This document shows, in pieces, positions 34,929 through 42,949 of a DNA stretch of 64,000 bases. This DNA comes from CAWEDP01 sp963807925 (GTDB taxonomy: Bacteria > Acidobacteriota > Vicinamibacteria > Vicinamibacterales > CAVVIG01). A program made the translations under genes and the position numbers. Positions within the stretch are counted from its first letter, which is position 1, and the number at the start of each line of letters is the position of its first letter. The notes under the pieces were generated by a model. The model saw nothing but the letters and a program-made list of their open reading frames with translations, was not told the origin of the DNA and ran no database searches. Location: the NCBI GenBank assembly GCA_963807925.1, contig CAWEDP010000002.1, forward strand, positions 62,001 to 126,000, written 5' to 3'.

Positions 34929-35144
34929 ATGACAGAGAGCTGGCGAACGACGATCCGCACCTACGGTCCCACCGCAGGCGGCGTGCTGGTGATGACTGCC
35001 GTGGCCGCTGCCACTGGCGTCATCTGGCTGATGTTGACGGCCCCGGAAAGCGTTCCGGGCGTCGTCGACGGCCAGGCGGGAGCGCTCCGCATCGTTGCGC
35101 AGGCGCTCTGGGCGGTGCTCGCGCAGATTATCCGATATCTTTGA
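34929..35144 (+). CDS. Small single-span or two-span membrane protein
   Basis: 71 residues from ATG 34929 with AAGGAG upstream. One strong helix (GGVLVMTAVAAATGVIWLML) and a second weaker hydrophobic stretch (LRIVAQALWAVLAQIIRYL). It starts a run of five same-strand genes with LiaF-like and LytST proteins. It may be a small accessory of that envelope system. No family is recognised. Confidence 0.6.
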   Translation: MTESWRTTIRTYGPTAGGVLVMTAVAAATGVIWLMLTAPESVPGVVDGQAGALRIVAQALWAVLAQIIRYL

Positions 35145-35156
35145 GAGGAACAGCCG

Positions 35157-35558
35157 GTGAACGACGTGCCTCACGCGCCGAATGTCGATCGGATGGTCAT
35201 CGGATTGCTGATCGTGGGGGCCGGCGTGGTCCTCCTGTGGGCGCAATTCGCGGACGCCACGCCCATCACCCGCCTGTGGCCGCTGCTGCTGATCGCACTC
35301 GGCGCGAGCCGGCTGTTCTCGCCCGGCCCGACCGTCGCCTACAGCGGCCCGGAGCGTCAGTGGCTGGCAAACGGGTGCGGTGTCCGGTCCGCCCGGTGGC
35401 ATCAGCGTCGTGGGGCCTGGCTGGTCGTGATCGGCGTCTGGCTGTTGATGGACCAACTTCGGATCGCAAGCGCATCCACCACCTGGCCGTTGCTGCTGGT
35501 CGCCATGGGGCTGGGTCTGGTATGGCGTTCGCTGGGGGCGCGCGATGGATCGCAGTGA
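35157..35558 (+). CDS. LiaI/LiaF-TM-like membrane protein
   Basis: 133 residues from GTG 35157, AGAGGA upstream. Four short helices in two pairs (VIGLLIVGAGVVLLWAQFA, LWPLLLIALGASRLF, WLVVIGVWLLMDQLR, WPLLLVAMGLGLVWR) follow the LiaF-type transmembrane pattern of repeated G-x5-D/L plus W-P-L-L-L. In Firmicutes such proteins restrain a cell-envelope kinase. The 3' end overlaps the next gene by 14 bases. Confidence 0.72.
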   Translation: MNDVPHAPNVDRMVIGLLIVGAGVVLLWAQFADATPITRLWPLLLIALGASRLFSPGPTVAYSGPERQWLANGCGVRSARWHQRRGAWLVVIGVWLLMDQLRIASASTTWPLLLVAMGLGLVWRSLGARDGSQ

Positions 35559-36333
35559 CCCGCTCATGAAAGCCGCCCGTCGGAGAGACCCCGGCGTTCA
35601 ACTGGTGCTCGGGCTCGCCATCGTCATCGTCGGCGTGCTGTTCATGCTCGACAATCTGCACATCGTCCGGGCCGGGGACTACCTGCGGTACTGGCCGGTG
35701 GGACTCATTGCGATCGGGGCCGCCCAGATCGTGCAGGCGCACACGGCGTCGCGTGTCTGGTCCGGCAGCATCTGGATCCTCATCGGCGCGCTGCTGCTGG
35801 CCGAACGCGTCGGATTCCTGCACGTGCAGGCCTGGGCGTTCTGGCCGCTGCTGCTCGTGTTCGTCGGCGGACGCATCTTCTGGCAGGCATTTGCCGCCAG
35901 AGCCGTTCCCCAGGTCCCGCCGGCCGGCCCGACCTACTCGGACTGGTCGGCGAACGCAGACGGCGGCGTCCGGCATTTCGCGTCGGCGGCCGACGGATCC
36001 ACCGTGACGGCGACCGCGTTTCTGGGCGGCTTCGAGCGGCGAGTGACGTCGCCGGCGTTCCGCCGCGCCGAGCTCACCGCGTTCATGGGCGGCGGGAAGC
36101 TGGACCTGACGCAGGCGGTGCCTGCCGCCGGAGGCGCCGTCGTCGACGTGTTCGCGCTGATGGGAGGCGTCGAGGTCATCGTGCCCGATTCGTGGAACGT
36201 GAACGTCGAGGTCACTCCCTTCCTGGGAACCTGTGACCACGCGGCCGTGCAGCATGCCACGGCGGCGTCGCCGCAACTGACGGTCCGCGGCTTCGTGATG
36301 ATGGGCGGCGTCGACATCAAGAACGGGCGCTGA
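35545..36333 (+). CDS. LiaF-like protein with C-terminal beta domain
   Basis: 262 residues. The first 115 are four LiaF-TM-like helices (QLVLGLAIVIVGVLFMLDNL, WPVGLIAIGAAQIVQ, WILIGALLLAERV, WPLLLVFVGGRIFWQAF). After a linker comes a repetitive beta region (GSTVTATAFLGGFERRV, AELTAFMGGGKLDLTQ, VVDVFALMGGVEVIVPDSW), the layout of the LiaF C-terminal domain. It directly precedes a LytS-type kinase with one base between, so it probably modulates that kinase as LiaF does for LiaS. Confidence 0.8.
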   Translation: MDRSDPLMKAARRRDPGVQLVLGLAIVIVGVLFMLDNLHIVRAGDYLRYWPVGLIAIGAAQIVQAHTASRVWSGSIWILIGALLLAERVGFLHVQAWAFWPLLLVFVGGRIFWQAFAARAVPQVPPAGPTYSDWSANADGGVRHFASAADGSTVTATAFLGGFERRVTSPAFRRAELTAFMGGGKLDLTQAVPAAGGAVVDVFALMGGVEVIVPDSWNVNVEVTPFLGTCDHAAVQHATAASPQLTVRGFVMMGGVDIKNGR

Positions 36334-36334
36334 C

Positions 36335-37393
36335 GTGCACCCGATCCTGGCGCGAATGGAGCGCCTCACTGCATACCTGATTCTGTGGAGCGTCGTCGCC
36401 CTCGCAGGGGCGGCGCTCGCGACCACGCTCGGGCTGACGTGGATCGAGGCGGCCGCGTTCCTCGTACCATTGTTTCTTGTCTACGCGTTTGTCTGCCTGT
36501 CGGCGTGGTACGTCAGCCGCGCCGTGCCGATCCGCGACTCCCCTCCCGCACGCCTGATGGGGGCGTCGGCCCTGACCGCGGCGATTGCCGCCGCGCTCTG
36601 GGTGGCGGTGGCCGACCTGTGGGTCAGCGTGCTCGACGCGGTGCCGGCCCTCGAGTCAGCGGCCGGCCGCTACGAACGCCAGCTGCCGCTCCTGTTCGTG
36701 GTCGGCGTGCTGCTGTACCTGCTCGCGCTGGCGGTGCACTACGCGTTCCTCGGGTTCGAGGAGGCGCGCGAGGCGGAGCGGCGGCGGCTGGAGGCCGAGG
36801 TGCTGATGCGCGAAGCGGAGCTGCGGGCGCTCCGGGCGCAGATCAACCCTCATTTCCTGTACAACAGCCTCAACTCCATCAGCGCCCTGACCGGCAGCGA
36901 TCCCGCCGGCGCGCGCCGGATGTGCATCCTGCTCGGCGATTTCCTCCGACAGACGCTGAGCGTCAGCGGGCAGGACGGCATCAGACTGCGCGACGAGATC
37001 GCGCTGGCCGATCGGTTCCTCGAGATCGAACAGGTGCGGTTCGGATCGCGCCTGCGCGTCGAGCGGCACATCGACGCACAGGCGTCGGAGTGCCGTGTGC
37101 CGCCGCTCATCCTCCAGCCGCTGATCGAGAACGCAGTGGCCCACGGCATCGCCGGCCTGATCGAGGGCGGCACGATCCGGGTGGACGTGGCGCGCCTGAA
37201 CGGGTCGCTCGCGATTGCCATCGAGAACCCGCTCGACGCCGACGCTCCCGAGAACCCGCGGCGCGGCGTGGGACTCGAAAACGTCCGCCGCCGGCTCGCC
37301 GCGATGTTCGGAACCGCCGCGACCATCCAGACGCGCAGCGGACCCCAGTCGTTCCGCGTCGAGCTCGAGGTGCCCTGGGCCATCCATGACTGA
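36335..37393 (+). CDS. LytS-type sensor histidine kinase
   Basis: 352 residues from GTG 36335. Four membrane helices (residues 10-145) without a periplasmic domain, a short coiled stretch (EEAREAERRRLEAEVLMREA), then the His_kinase domain with phospho-His in QINPHFLYNSLNSISAL and an ATPase domain (PPLILQPLIENAVAHGI, RRGVGLENVRRRLAAMF). Its stop overlaps the LytR-type regulator start. It probably senses the membrane, with the LiaF-like protein as regulator. Confidence 0.9.
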   Translation: MHPILARMERLTAYLILWSVVALAGAALATTLGLTWIEAAAFLVPLFLVYAFVCLSAWYVSRAVPIRDSPPARLMGASALTAAIAAALWVAVADLWVSVLDAVPALESAAGRYERQLPLLFVVGVLLYLLALAVHYAFLGFEEAREAERRRLEAEVLMREAELRALRAQINPHFLYNSLNSISALTGSDPAGARRMCILLGDFLRQTLSVSGQDGIRLRDEIALADRFLEIEQVRFGSRLRVERHIDAQASECRVPPLILQPLIENAVAHGIAGLIEGGTIRVDVARLNGSLAIAIENPLDADAPENPRRGVGLENVRRRLAAMFGTAATIQTRSGPQSFRVELEVPWAIHD

Positions 37394-38138
37394 CGCGCCG
37401 CTCCTCAGGATCGCCATCGTCGACGACGAGCCGTTGGCGCGGGCCGTCATTCGCGAGTACCTCGACGGCCGGCCGGACGTGGAGATCGTTGCCGAGTGCG
37501 CGAACGGATTCGAGGCGGTCAAGACGGTCACCGAGCTGCGGCCGGATCTGCTGTTGCTCGACGTTCGGATGCCGAAGCTCGATGGCTTCGAGGTGATCGA
37601 GCTCGTGGGCCACGATGTGGCGGTCGTCTTCCTCACGGCGTACGATCAGTACGCGCTGCGTGCGTTCGATGTCCACGCCGTCGACTACCTCCTGAAGCCG
37701 TTCAGCGCGGAACGTCTGGCCGAGGCGCTCGAGGGGGCGCGCGCGCGCATCGGCCGCGGCGAGAAGACGACGCGCGAGGTGGCCGCCCGCATCCGGCGGT
37801 CGGAAGGGCCGATCGGCCGCGTGCTGGTACGCGACGGATCGCGCGTCCACGTGCTGCCGGCGCCGAAGATCGACTACGTTCAGGCGCAGGACGACTACGT
37901 CGCGTTCCGCTGCGAGGGCAAGGATTACCTCAAGGAGCAGACGCTCGCGGAGGTGGAGGCCTCGCTCGATCCCACGCGCTTCGTGCGCATCCACCGATCG
38001 TTTCTGCTCAACCTGGACCGCCTCGTGCGGGTGGAGCTCGACCAGCGCGAGAACCGCCTGGCCGTCCTCGAAGACGGCCGCCGGCTGCCCGTCAGCCGCA
38101 CCGGGTATCAACGCCTGAGTGCCGCGCTCGCCCGGTGA
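37386..38138 (+). CDS. LytR/AlgR-type response regulator
   Basis: 250 residues from ATG 37386, overlapping the kinase gene by 8 bases. Receiver domain with D59 (LLLLDVRMPKLDG) and VDYLLKPFSAERL, then a LytTR DNA-binding domain from about 145 (VHVLPAPKIDYVQAQDDYVA, FVRIHRSFLLNLDRLVRVEL). It forms a two-component pair with the LytS-type kinase; targets may include the LiaF-like genes. Confidence 0.93.
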   Translation: MTDAPLLRIAIVDDEPLARAVIREYLDGRPDVEIVAECANGFEAVKTVTELRPDLLLLDVRMPKLDGFEVIELVGHDVAVVFLTAYDQYALRAFDVHAVDYLLKPFSAERLAEALEGARARIGRGEKTTREVAARIRRSEGPIGRVLVRDGSRVHVLPAPKIDYVQAQDDYVAFRCEGKDYLKEQTLAEVEASLDPTRFVRIHRSFLLNLDRLVRVELDQRENRLAVLEDGRRLPVSRTGYQRLSAALAR

Positions 38139-38172
38139 GCCGCGGCACGGCGGTCCGGCGCGCCGCTGTCGC

Positions 38173-38904
38173 TCAGTTGTCCCAGAGATTCAGATGCTTG
38201 AACAGGCCGAGGAAGTGCTTCAGCTTCTCCGGCAACCCGCCGCCATTGTCGTCCTTGGAGATGGTGGGACCCTTCACGCGACCCTTGCGATCCAGGCTCG
38301 ACATGTTGGCGAAGACGCTTCCCACGTAAGCGAGCGTCTCTTTGTAGCGCCAGTTCGCGACCCGCGGCGCGATTTTTTCGATCGTCGGCCAGCGGCGCTG
38401 ATTGAGCTTCTCGGCCAGGGCCAGCTTTTGCGCGCGCAAAAGCGGCGCGCGTCCCGCGTTGTAGCTGCCCAGCATGAACTGCCGGCGGAACTTGCCTTCG
38501 GCGTCCTCTTCCCAGGAATTCCACAGCTCGTGCGAGTACCAGATGCCGGCCGCGATATTCCATTCCGGGTTGCCGATGTCGCCGAACTCCTTGTTACGCC
38601 GGCGGGCGTCCGCGAAGGTCCCCGTCATCAGCTGCATGACGCCGCGGGCCCCGCTGGAGCTGACGATGTTCGGCCGCAGGTTGCTCTCGACGATCGCCTG
38701 GGCCTTGAACAGCCGCCAGTCGTAGCGGTCACCGAAGAAGCGGCGTGTGTAGCTCTGGAAATACTCGTCGTACCGCTCGGACGCGGCGGGCGCCTGATGG
38801 GCGGCCTTGACCGACGAACCGGATGTCGGCGTCGTCGCCGCAGAGACGACGCCGAGCGCGCCGCCCGCCACGATCAACGCCAAGACGCAAGGCGGCCGCT
38901 TCAT
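38173..38904 (-). CDS. Secreted lytic transglycosylase (SLT fold)
   Basis: 243 residues from ATG 38904 with signal peptide (PPCVLALIVAGGALGVVSA). The SLT motifs are present: catalytic Glu in AQAIVESNLRPNIVSSSGAR, GVMQLMTGTFADA, NIAAGIWYSHELW and FMLGSYNAG. It cleaves the glycan strands of peptidoglycan with formation of 1,6-anhydro sugar. The C-terminus is basic. It sits convergent to the LytR gene with 34 bases between. Confidence 0.88.
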   Translation of the reverse strand: MKRPPCVLALIVAGGALGVVSAATTPTSGSSVKAAHQAPAASERYDEYFQSYTRRFFGDRYDWRLFKAQAIVESNLRPNIVSSSGARGVMQLMTGTFADARRRNKEFGDIGNPEWNIAAGIWYSHELWNSWEEDAEGKFRRQFMLGSYNAGRAPLLRAQKLALAEKLNQRRWPTIEKIAPRVANWRYKETLAYVGSVFANMSSLDRKGRVKGPTISKDDNGGGLPEKLKHFLGLFKHLNLWDN

Positions 38905-39020
38905 GCCTTCGTCACTCCTGGAACAGGCGCCGCTGCCGGATGGGGGGTCGGCCGCCTCCGCCGGATTATAGCCCCGGACCGCGGGTCTCGGGCGACCCGA
39001 GCGGTGTCCATCAGGGTGGG

Positions 39021-40340
39021 CTATGCCTCGCGGACGCCGGGGCTGCGGACGAGGAAGTACACCGCCACGATGGTCAGCAGCACACCACTCAGCTGGATGA
39101 CCTGCGGCGCGCCGATATAGGTGGCGAGATACCCGCTGGCCAGGCTGCCAATCGGCATCCCGCCGCGGAAGGCGACCATGTAGATGCTCATGACGCGCCC
39201 GCGCATCTCGTTGGGGGCGATCAGCTGGACGAGCGAGGTGATCGTGGAAAAGACGATCATCATGGCCGCGCCGGTCAGGAACAGGAGCAGTTCGCTCACC
39301 CAGAGCACCTGCGACATGCCGAAGGCGACCATCAGCAGGCCGTAGACCGCCTGCACGATGAGGGCGGTGAGCCCCATCCGGGGAAACTTGCCGAGCCACG
39401 CCACGACGAGCGCGCCCGCAATGGAGCCGACGCCGGAGAAGGCGAGCAGGTGGCTGTAGGTGGCGGCGCCTTCGTGGAACACGCTCTGCGCGAAGATGGA
39501 GAGGAACGTCAGCAGCGAGAATCCGAGAAAGGTGGTGATGGCCGCCAGCAGGGTGAGCGCCACGAGCTCGCTGTTGTGCTGGACATAGGAGAGACCCGTC
39601 CGCAGCTCGTCGCGCATCCGCCGCACCTCGGCCGGGGGAATGTGTCTCACGTGCAGCGACATCAGCGTGTAGATCACGACGAGGAATGACGTGGCGTTCA
39701 CGAAGAAGCACGCCGCCATCCCCTGCTGATCGCTGTAGCCCCACCGCGCGAAGGCCGCAATGGTCCCGCCGAACACGAGCGGGCCGATCACGCGTGCGAT
39801 GTTCACCTGGATCGAGTTGAACGCGACGGCGTTCGGCAGATCCTTCTTGTTCACGAGCGACGGGATGAGCGCCTGGTACGCCGGGCCGCCGAAGGCCTGC
39901 GCCACGCCGGTGACGAACGACAGCAGCAGGATGTGCCAGATCCGCACGACGTCCCAGTAGACGAGCAGCCCGAGAACGACCGCGGTGGTGGTCTGGAGGT
40001 ACTGCGAGCCGAGAAGCGTGCGGCGGCGATCGGTGCGATCGGCGAGCACCCCGCCGATGAGCGTCAGCAGCATGATGGGCAGCTGCTGCAGGAAGGCATC
40101 GAGCCCGAGGAAGAACGCGGAGCCGGTCAGCGACAGGACCATCCAGTTCTGCGCCGAGGTCTGCGTCCAGGTGCCGATGCTGGAGGTGCAGGCGCCGAAC
40201 CACTGCACGCGGAAATCGCGGTAGCTGAACGCCGACAGCATGCGCTGCAACGCTCGCGATCCGAGCATGGTCGCCGGGGTGACCGGCACGTCGGCGGGAG
40301 AGGCGGTTGTGGTGGCTTCGGCTTGAACGCTTTTGGCCAA
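39021..40340 (-). CDS. MFS exporter (MFS_3/EntS-like)
   Basis: 439 residues with 12 predicted helices after a 30-residue soluble N-terminus. Features include FRVQWFGACTSSIGTWTQTS near the first helix, GGVLADRTDRRRTLLGSQYL (motif A type loop) and GVAQAFGGPAYQALIPSLV. The MFS_3 group contains siderophore and drug exporters. Neighbours give no substrate clue. Confidence 0.85.
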   Translation of the reverse strand: MAKSVQAEATTTASPADVPVTPATMLGSRALQRMLSAFSYRDFRVQWFGACTSSIGTWTQTSAQNWMVLSLTGSAFFLGLDAFLQQLPIMLLTLIGGVLADRTDRRRTLLGSQYLQTTTAVVLGLLVYWDVVRIWHILLLSFVTGVAQAFGGPAYQALIPSLVNKKDLPNAVAFNSIQVNIARVIGPLVFGGTIAAFARWGYSDQQGMAACFFVNATSFLVVIYTLMSLHVRHIPPAEVRRMRDELRTGLSYVQHNSELVALTLLAAITTFLGFSLLTFLSIFAQSVFHEGAATYSHLLAFSGVGSIAGALVVAWLGKFPRMGLTALIVQAVYGLLMVAFGMSQVLWVSELLLFLTGAAMMIVFSTITSLVQLIAPNEMRGRVMSIYMVAFRGGMPIGSLASGYLATYIGAPQVIQLSGVLLTIVAVYFLVRSPGVREA

Positions 40341-40456
40341 AGAGGTCCTACGTCAGCGGTAATGGCCCCTGGCGAGCCGGAACCACGCTAGATGATTGCA
40401 GCGGGGACGTTTAGACGCGGACGCCCGACCGCTGATTTTATCTTACGTTCGCCCTC

Positions 40457-40485
40457 TTGATCGCGTTTCATCGGTGCGCTATAGT
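40457..40485 (+). promoter_or_regulatory. Promoter of the imuA-imuB-dnaE2 operon
   Basis: TTGATC (40457-40462) and TATAGT (40480-40485) with a 17-bp spacer, about 28 bases before the imuA ATG. A close match to the sigma-70 consensus. Confidence 0.6.
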
Positions 40486-40497
40486 TCGTGAAGCGAA
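40485..40497. promoter_or_regulatory. Candidate operator: TTCG-N5-CGAA inverted repeat
   Basis: TTCGTGAAGCGAA overlaps the last base of the -10 box. AAGCGAA occurs again at 40502-40508. The position fits a repressor site, and mutasome operons are usually LexA-controlled, but the sequence does not match any LexA box I know. Confidence 0.35.
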
Positions 40498-40512
40498 GAT
40501 AAAGCGAAAATC

Positions 40513-41313
40513 ATGGGCCTCGCCGCTCTCGAAGCATTGCTCCGTGCCCGCCAACTCGATCACACGTTGAGCTCGGCGCTGGTCCGTCCCAGGCACGACG
40601 AGCTGGCCGTGGCGGCCACCGGCCTCGCTTCCTTGGACACGCAGTTGTACGGCGGGTTTCCCCGGGGGCAGCTGTCCGAAGTGGTCGGTCCGCGGACGTC
40701 GGGACGGACCAGCCTGCTGCTGCAGATGCTGGCCGCGGCGACCGACCGCGGCGAACCGGCCGCCATGGTCGATGCGCTGGACACGCTCGATGTCGAATCG
40801 GCGGCTGCCGCACGCCTCGACCTGGATCGGCTGCTGTGGATCCGCGGTCACGTGGTCGTCAACCCCGGCATGTGTCGCGACCTCAATCAACGGGCGCTCG
40901 AGCAGGCCATCAGGGCGCTCGGGCTCGTGCTGCAGTCCGGCATCTTCGGCGTCGTGGTGTTCGACGTGGCCGACGCGCCGCACGATGCCATCTGCCGCCT
41001 CCCGTTCACGACCTGGTTGCGGTTGCAGCGGATGCTCGAAGGCACGCAGACGGCGTGCGTGCTGGTCGGCGCCGAGCCGATGGCGCGCAGCGCCGCGGGG
41101 CTGACGCTGCGGCTGGCCCTCGGCGACGGCGGCGAGACGCGCGGAGAGGAGCCGCACGGCGGGACGCCGCGCGAAAGGAAAACGGCGTGCGCGATTCGGT
41201 TTCGAGCGCGGTTGTTCGAGGGCGTCGATGTCACGGCATCGGTCGTCCGCGCGCGCGCGCGTGATCAGCGGGAGACGGTGGCCACCTTCGCCACCGCGGC
41301 GTCGCATGTCTAA
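40513..41313 (+). CDS. imuA: ImuA-like RecA-family protein
   Basis: 266 residues. A degenerate RecA core with a P-loop-like GPRTSGRTSLLLQMLAAATD, LDTLDVESAAAARLDL and LFEGVDVTASVVR near the end. ImuA works with ImuB and DnaE2 in damage-induced mutagenesis. Its stop overlaps the imuB start by 8 bases. Confidence 0.85.
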   Translation: MGLAALEALLRARQLDHTLSSALVRPRHDELAVAATGLASLDTQLYGGFPRGQLSEVVGPRTSGRTSLLLQMLAAATDRGEPAAMVDALDTLDVESAAAARLDLDRLLWIRGHVVVNPGMCRDLNQRALEQAIRALGLVLQSGIFGVVVFDVADAPHDAICRLPFTTWLRLQRMLEGTQTACVLVGAEPMARSAAGLTLRLALGDGGETRGEEPHGGTPRERKTACAIRFRARLFEGVDVTASVVRARARDQRETVATFATAASHV

Positions 41314-42904
41314 CCGTCTCTCCCGACGCCCGGATCCACCCGTCCCGCGCGCTCATCCCTGTTGGTACGCCGCCGTCCACCATGCGGGCGCGGCCGCGGG
41401 TGCGCTCGGTCAGCTCGCGCTCGATTTCTCGCCGCGCTACGAGGCGCATGGCCACGATCTGATCGTGATCGACGTCAGCGGTCTCGATCGGTTGTTCGGC
41501 GAGCCGCAGCGCATCGGCGACGAGCTGCAGCGATCGGCTGCCGCGCGCGGGCTTCGCGTACAGGTGGCGCTCGCGGCGACGCGCACGGCCGCCCTCGCGA
41601 TCGCGATGTGCCGCCCGGGCGTGACGGTCGTCCGACGCGGCGGCGAGGCGGCGGCCCTGGCATCGGTGCCGGTGGGGATGCTCGAGCGGATGCCCCATCG
41701 CCCATCGAGGCCTGGTGGTCCGTCGTCCCCGGTCAGCTCGCTCGTCCAGGTGGTGCACCGATGGGGCCTGAAAACCCTCGGCGATCTCGCGGCGTTGCCG
41801 GCCGCCGCGCTGGCGGCGCGGCTCGGATCGTCGGTGCTCGCGTCGCACGCGGTCGCGCGCGGCGAGGACGTCGCGCCGATGGTGCCGACGCTCGACGAAG
41901 AGCGTTTTGTCGCCGCCATCGACCTGGAGTGGCCGATCGAGGGAGTCGAGCCGCTGTCGTTCGTGCTGACGCGGTTGCTCGAGCCGCTGTCAACGCGCCT
42001 CGAGCGCCGCGATCGCGGGGCGGCCGCGCTGCACGTGACGCTCGGCCTCGTCCTGCACGAAGACATCACCGCCCGACCCTTCGAGCCGCCCGCGACGCCA
42101 GGGCGCGTCGTCGAAGGCCCGGTGGTGCCGGTCTACACGCGCACGCTGCAGCTGCCGGCGCCGATTCGCGACGTGCGGACGCTCAGGACACTGATTCTGC
42201 TCGACCTGGAATCACATCCGCCGGCAGGCTCGATCGAGCGCGTGTCGATCGTCATCGACCCGACGCCCGGCCGTGTGCTCCAACACACGCTGTTTACGCG
42301 TGCCGTGCCGACGCCCGAGCAGGTGTCGACGCTCATCGCGCGGCTCGACGCGCTGATGGGCGGGGATCGCGTCGGCCGCCCGACGCGTGTCGACTCCTCC
42401 CGTCCGGGCGCATTCGGGATGAAGCCGTTTGCCCTGGGCGACAACGTCACCCGGGCGCACCGGGCACGTGAGGATCACCAGGGACTCGCGGCTGACGGCC
42501 CGGTGGGCCCGGTGTCTTCCGCGGCTCCTGTGTCCTCGGCGTGTGCGTCGCTCCGCCGCTGTCGCCGTCCCGTGCCGGCGCGGGTGTCGGTCGCCGACGC
42601 TCGTCCCGCCGCCGTGACCACCGACCGCCGGGGATTCGGCGGTGGACGCGTGATCGCGGCGGCGGGACCGTGGCGGACGTCGGGGTGTTGGTGGGAACCG
42701 GCCACCGTTGTCGGGCAGTCGTCGATCAGACGATCCGTCACCCTGACGAACCGTCGATTGTCGATCGACGACCGTCGATCGCCGGGTGACGACCGTCCAT
42801 GGGATCGCGAGGAATGGGACGTCGCGTGCAGCGACGGCGCGGTGTACCGGATCTTCCAGGACGGCGTCACGGGCGGATGGTTTATTGACGGGGTGATTGA
42901 TTGA
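41306..42904 (+). CDS. imuB: ImuB Y-family polymerase-like protein
   Basis: 532 residues from ATG 41306. Y-family polymerase core (LALDFSPRYEAHGHDLIVID, GLDRLFGEPQRIGDELQRSA, RWGLKTLGDLAALPAAALAA) without the full set of catalytic acidic residues, as usual for ImuB. The C-terminal ImuB motif (AAGPWRTSGCWW ... WDREEWDVACSDGAVYRIFQ) is interrupted by about 35 extra residues (SSIRRSVTLTNRRLSIDDRR) coded by repeat-like DNA, and a Ser/Ala/Pro-rich stretch lies before it. ImuB bridges the sliding clamp and DnaE2. Confidence 0.88.
   Translation: MSNRLSRRPDPPVPRAHPCWYAAVHHAGAAAGALGQLALDFSPRYEAHGHDLIVIDVSGLDRLFGEPQRIGDELQRSAAARGLRVQVALAATRTAALAIAMCRPGVTVVRRGGEAAALASVPVGMLERMPHRPSRPGGPSSPVSSLVQVVHRWGLKTLGDLAALPAAALAARLGSSVLASHAVARGEDVAPMVPTLDEERFVAAIDLEWPIEGVEPLSFVLTRLLEPLSTRLERRDRGAAALHVTLGLVLHEDITARPFEPPATPGRVVEGPVVPVYTRTLQLPAPIRDVRTLRTLILLDLESHPPAGSIERVSIVIDPTPGRVLQHTLFTRAVPTPEQVSTLIARLDALMGGDRVGRPTRVDSSRPGAFGMKPFALGDNVTRAHRAREDHQGLAADGPVGPVSSAAPVSSACASLRRCRRPVPARVSVADARPAAVTTDRRGFGGGRVIAAAGPWRTSGCWWEPATVVGQSSIRRSVTLTNRRLSIDDRRSPGDDRPWDREEWDVACSDGAVYRIFQDGVTGGWFIDGVID
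42763..42780. repeat. Palindromic repeat inside imuB
   Basis: GATCGACG-AC-CGTCGATC, perfect 8-bp arms, within a stretch (about 42713-42795) dense in CGTCGAT/GATCGACG words that codes for the extra residues in ImuB. Confidence 0.55.
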
Positions 42905-42949
42905 GGGCGCGGAGGGCCTGACCGCCCGCGGCGTCCCGCCTCCTCCTGC

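Noticed and set aside
38139..38172. Terminator between lytR-type and transglycosylase genes
   Set aside because: GC-rich with only short, competing pairings; no convincing stem or T-run.
38173..40203. 676-codon minus-strand frame suggesting an MFS-transglycosylase fusion
   Set aside because: Only the part after 38904 is coding (lytic transglycosylase); the rest is an out-of-frame reading of the MFS gene.
40441..40512. Known LexA boxes (GAACN4GTTC or GTTCN7GTTC) before imuA
   Set aside because: Neither pattern is present; only a TTCG-N5-CGAA repeat was found and it is reported as a candidate.
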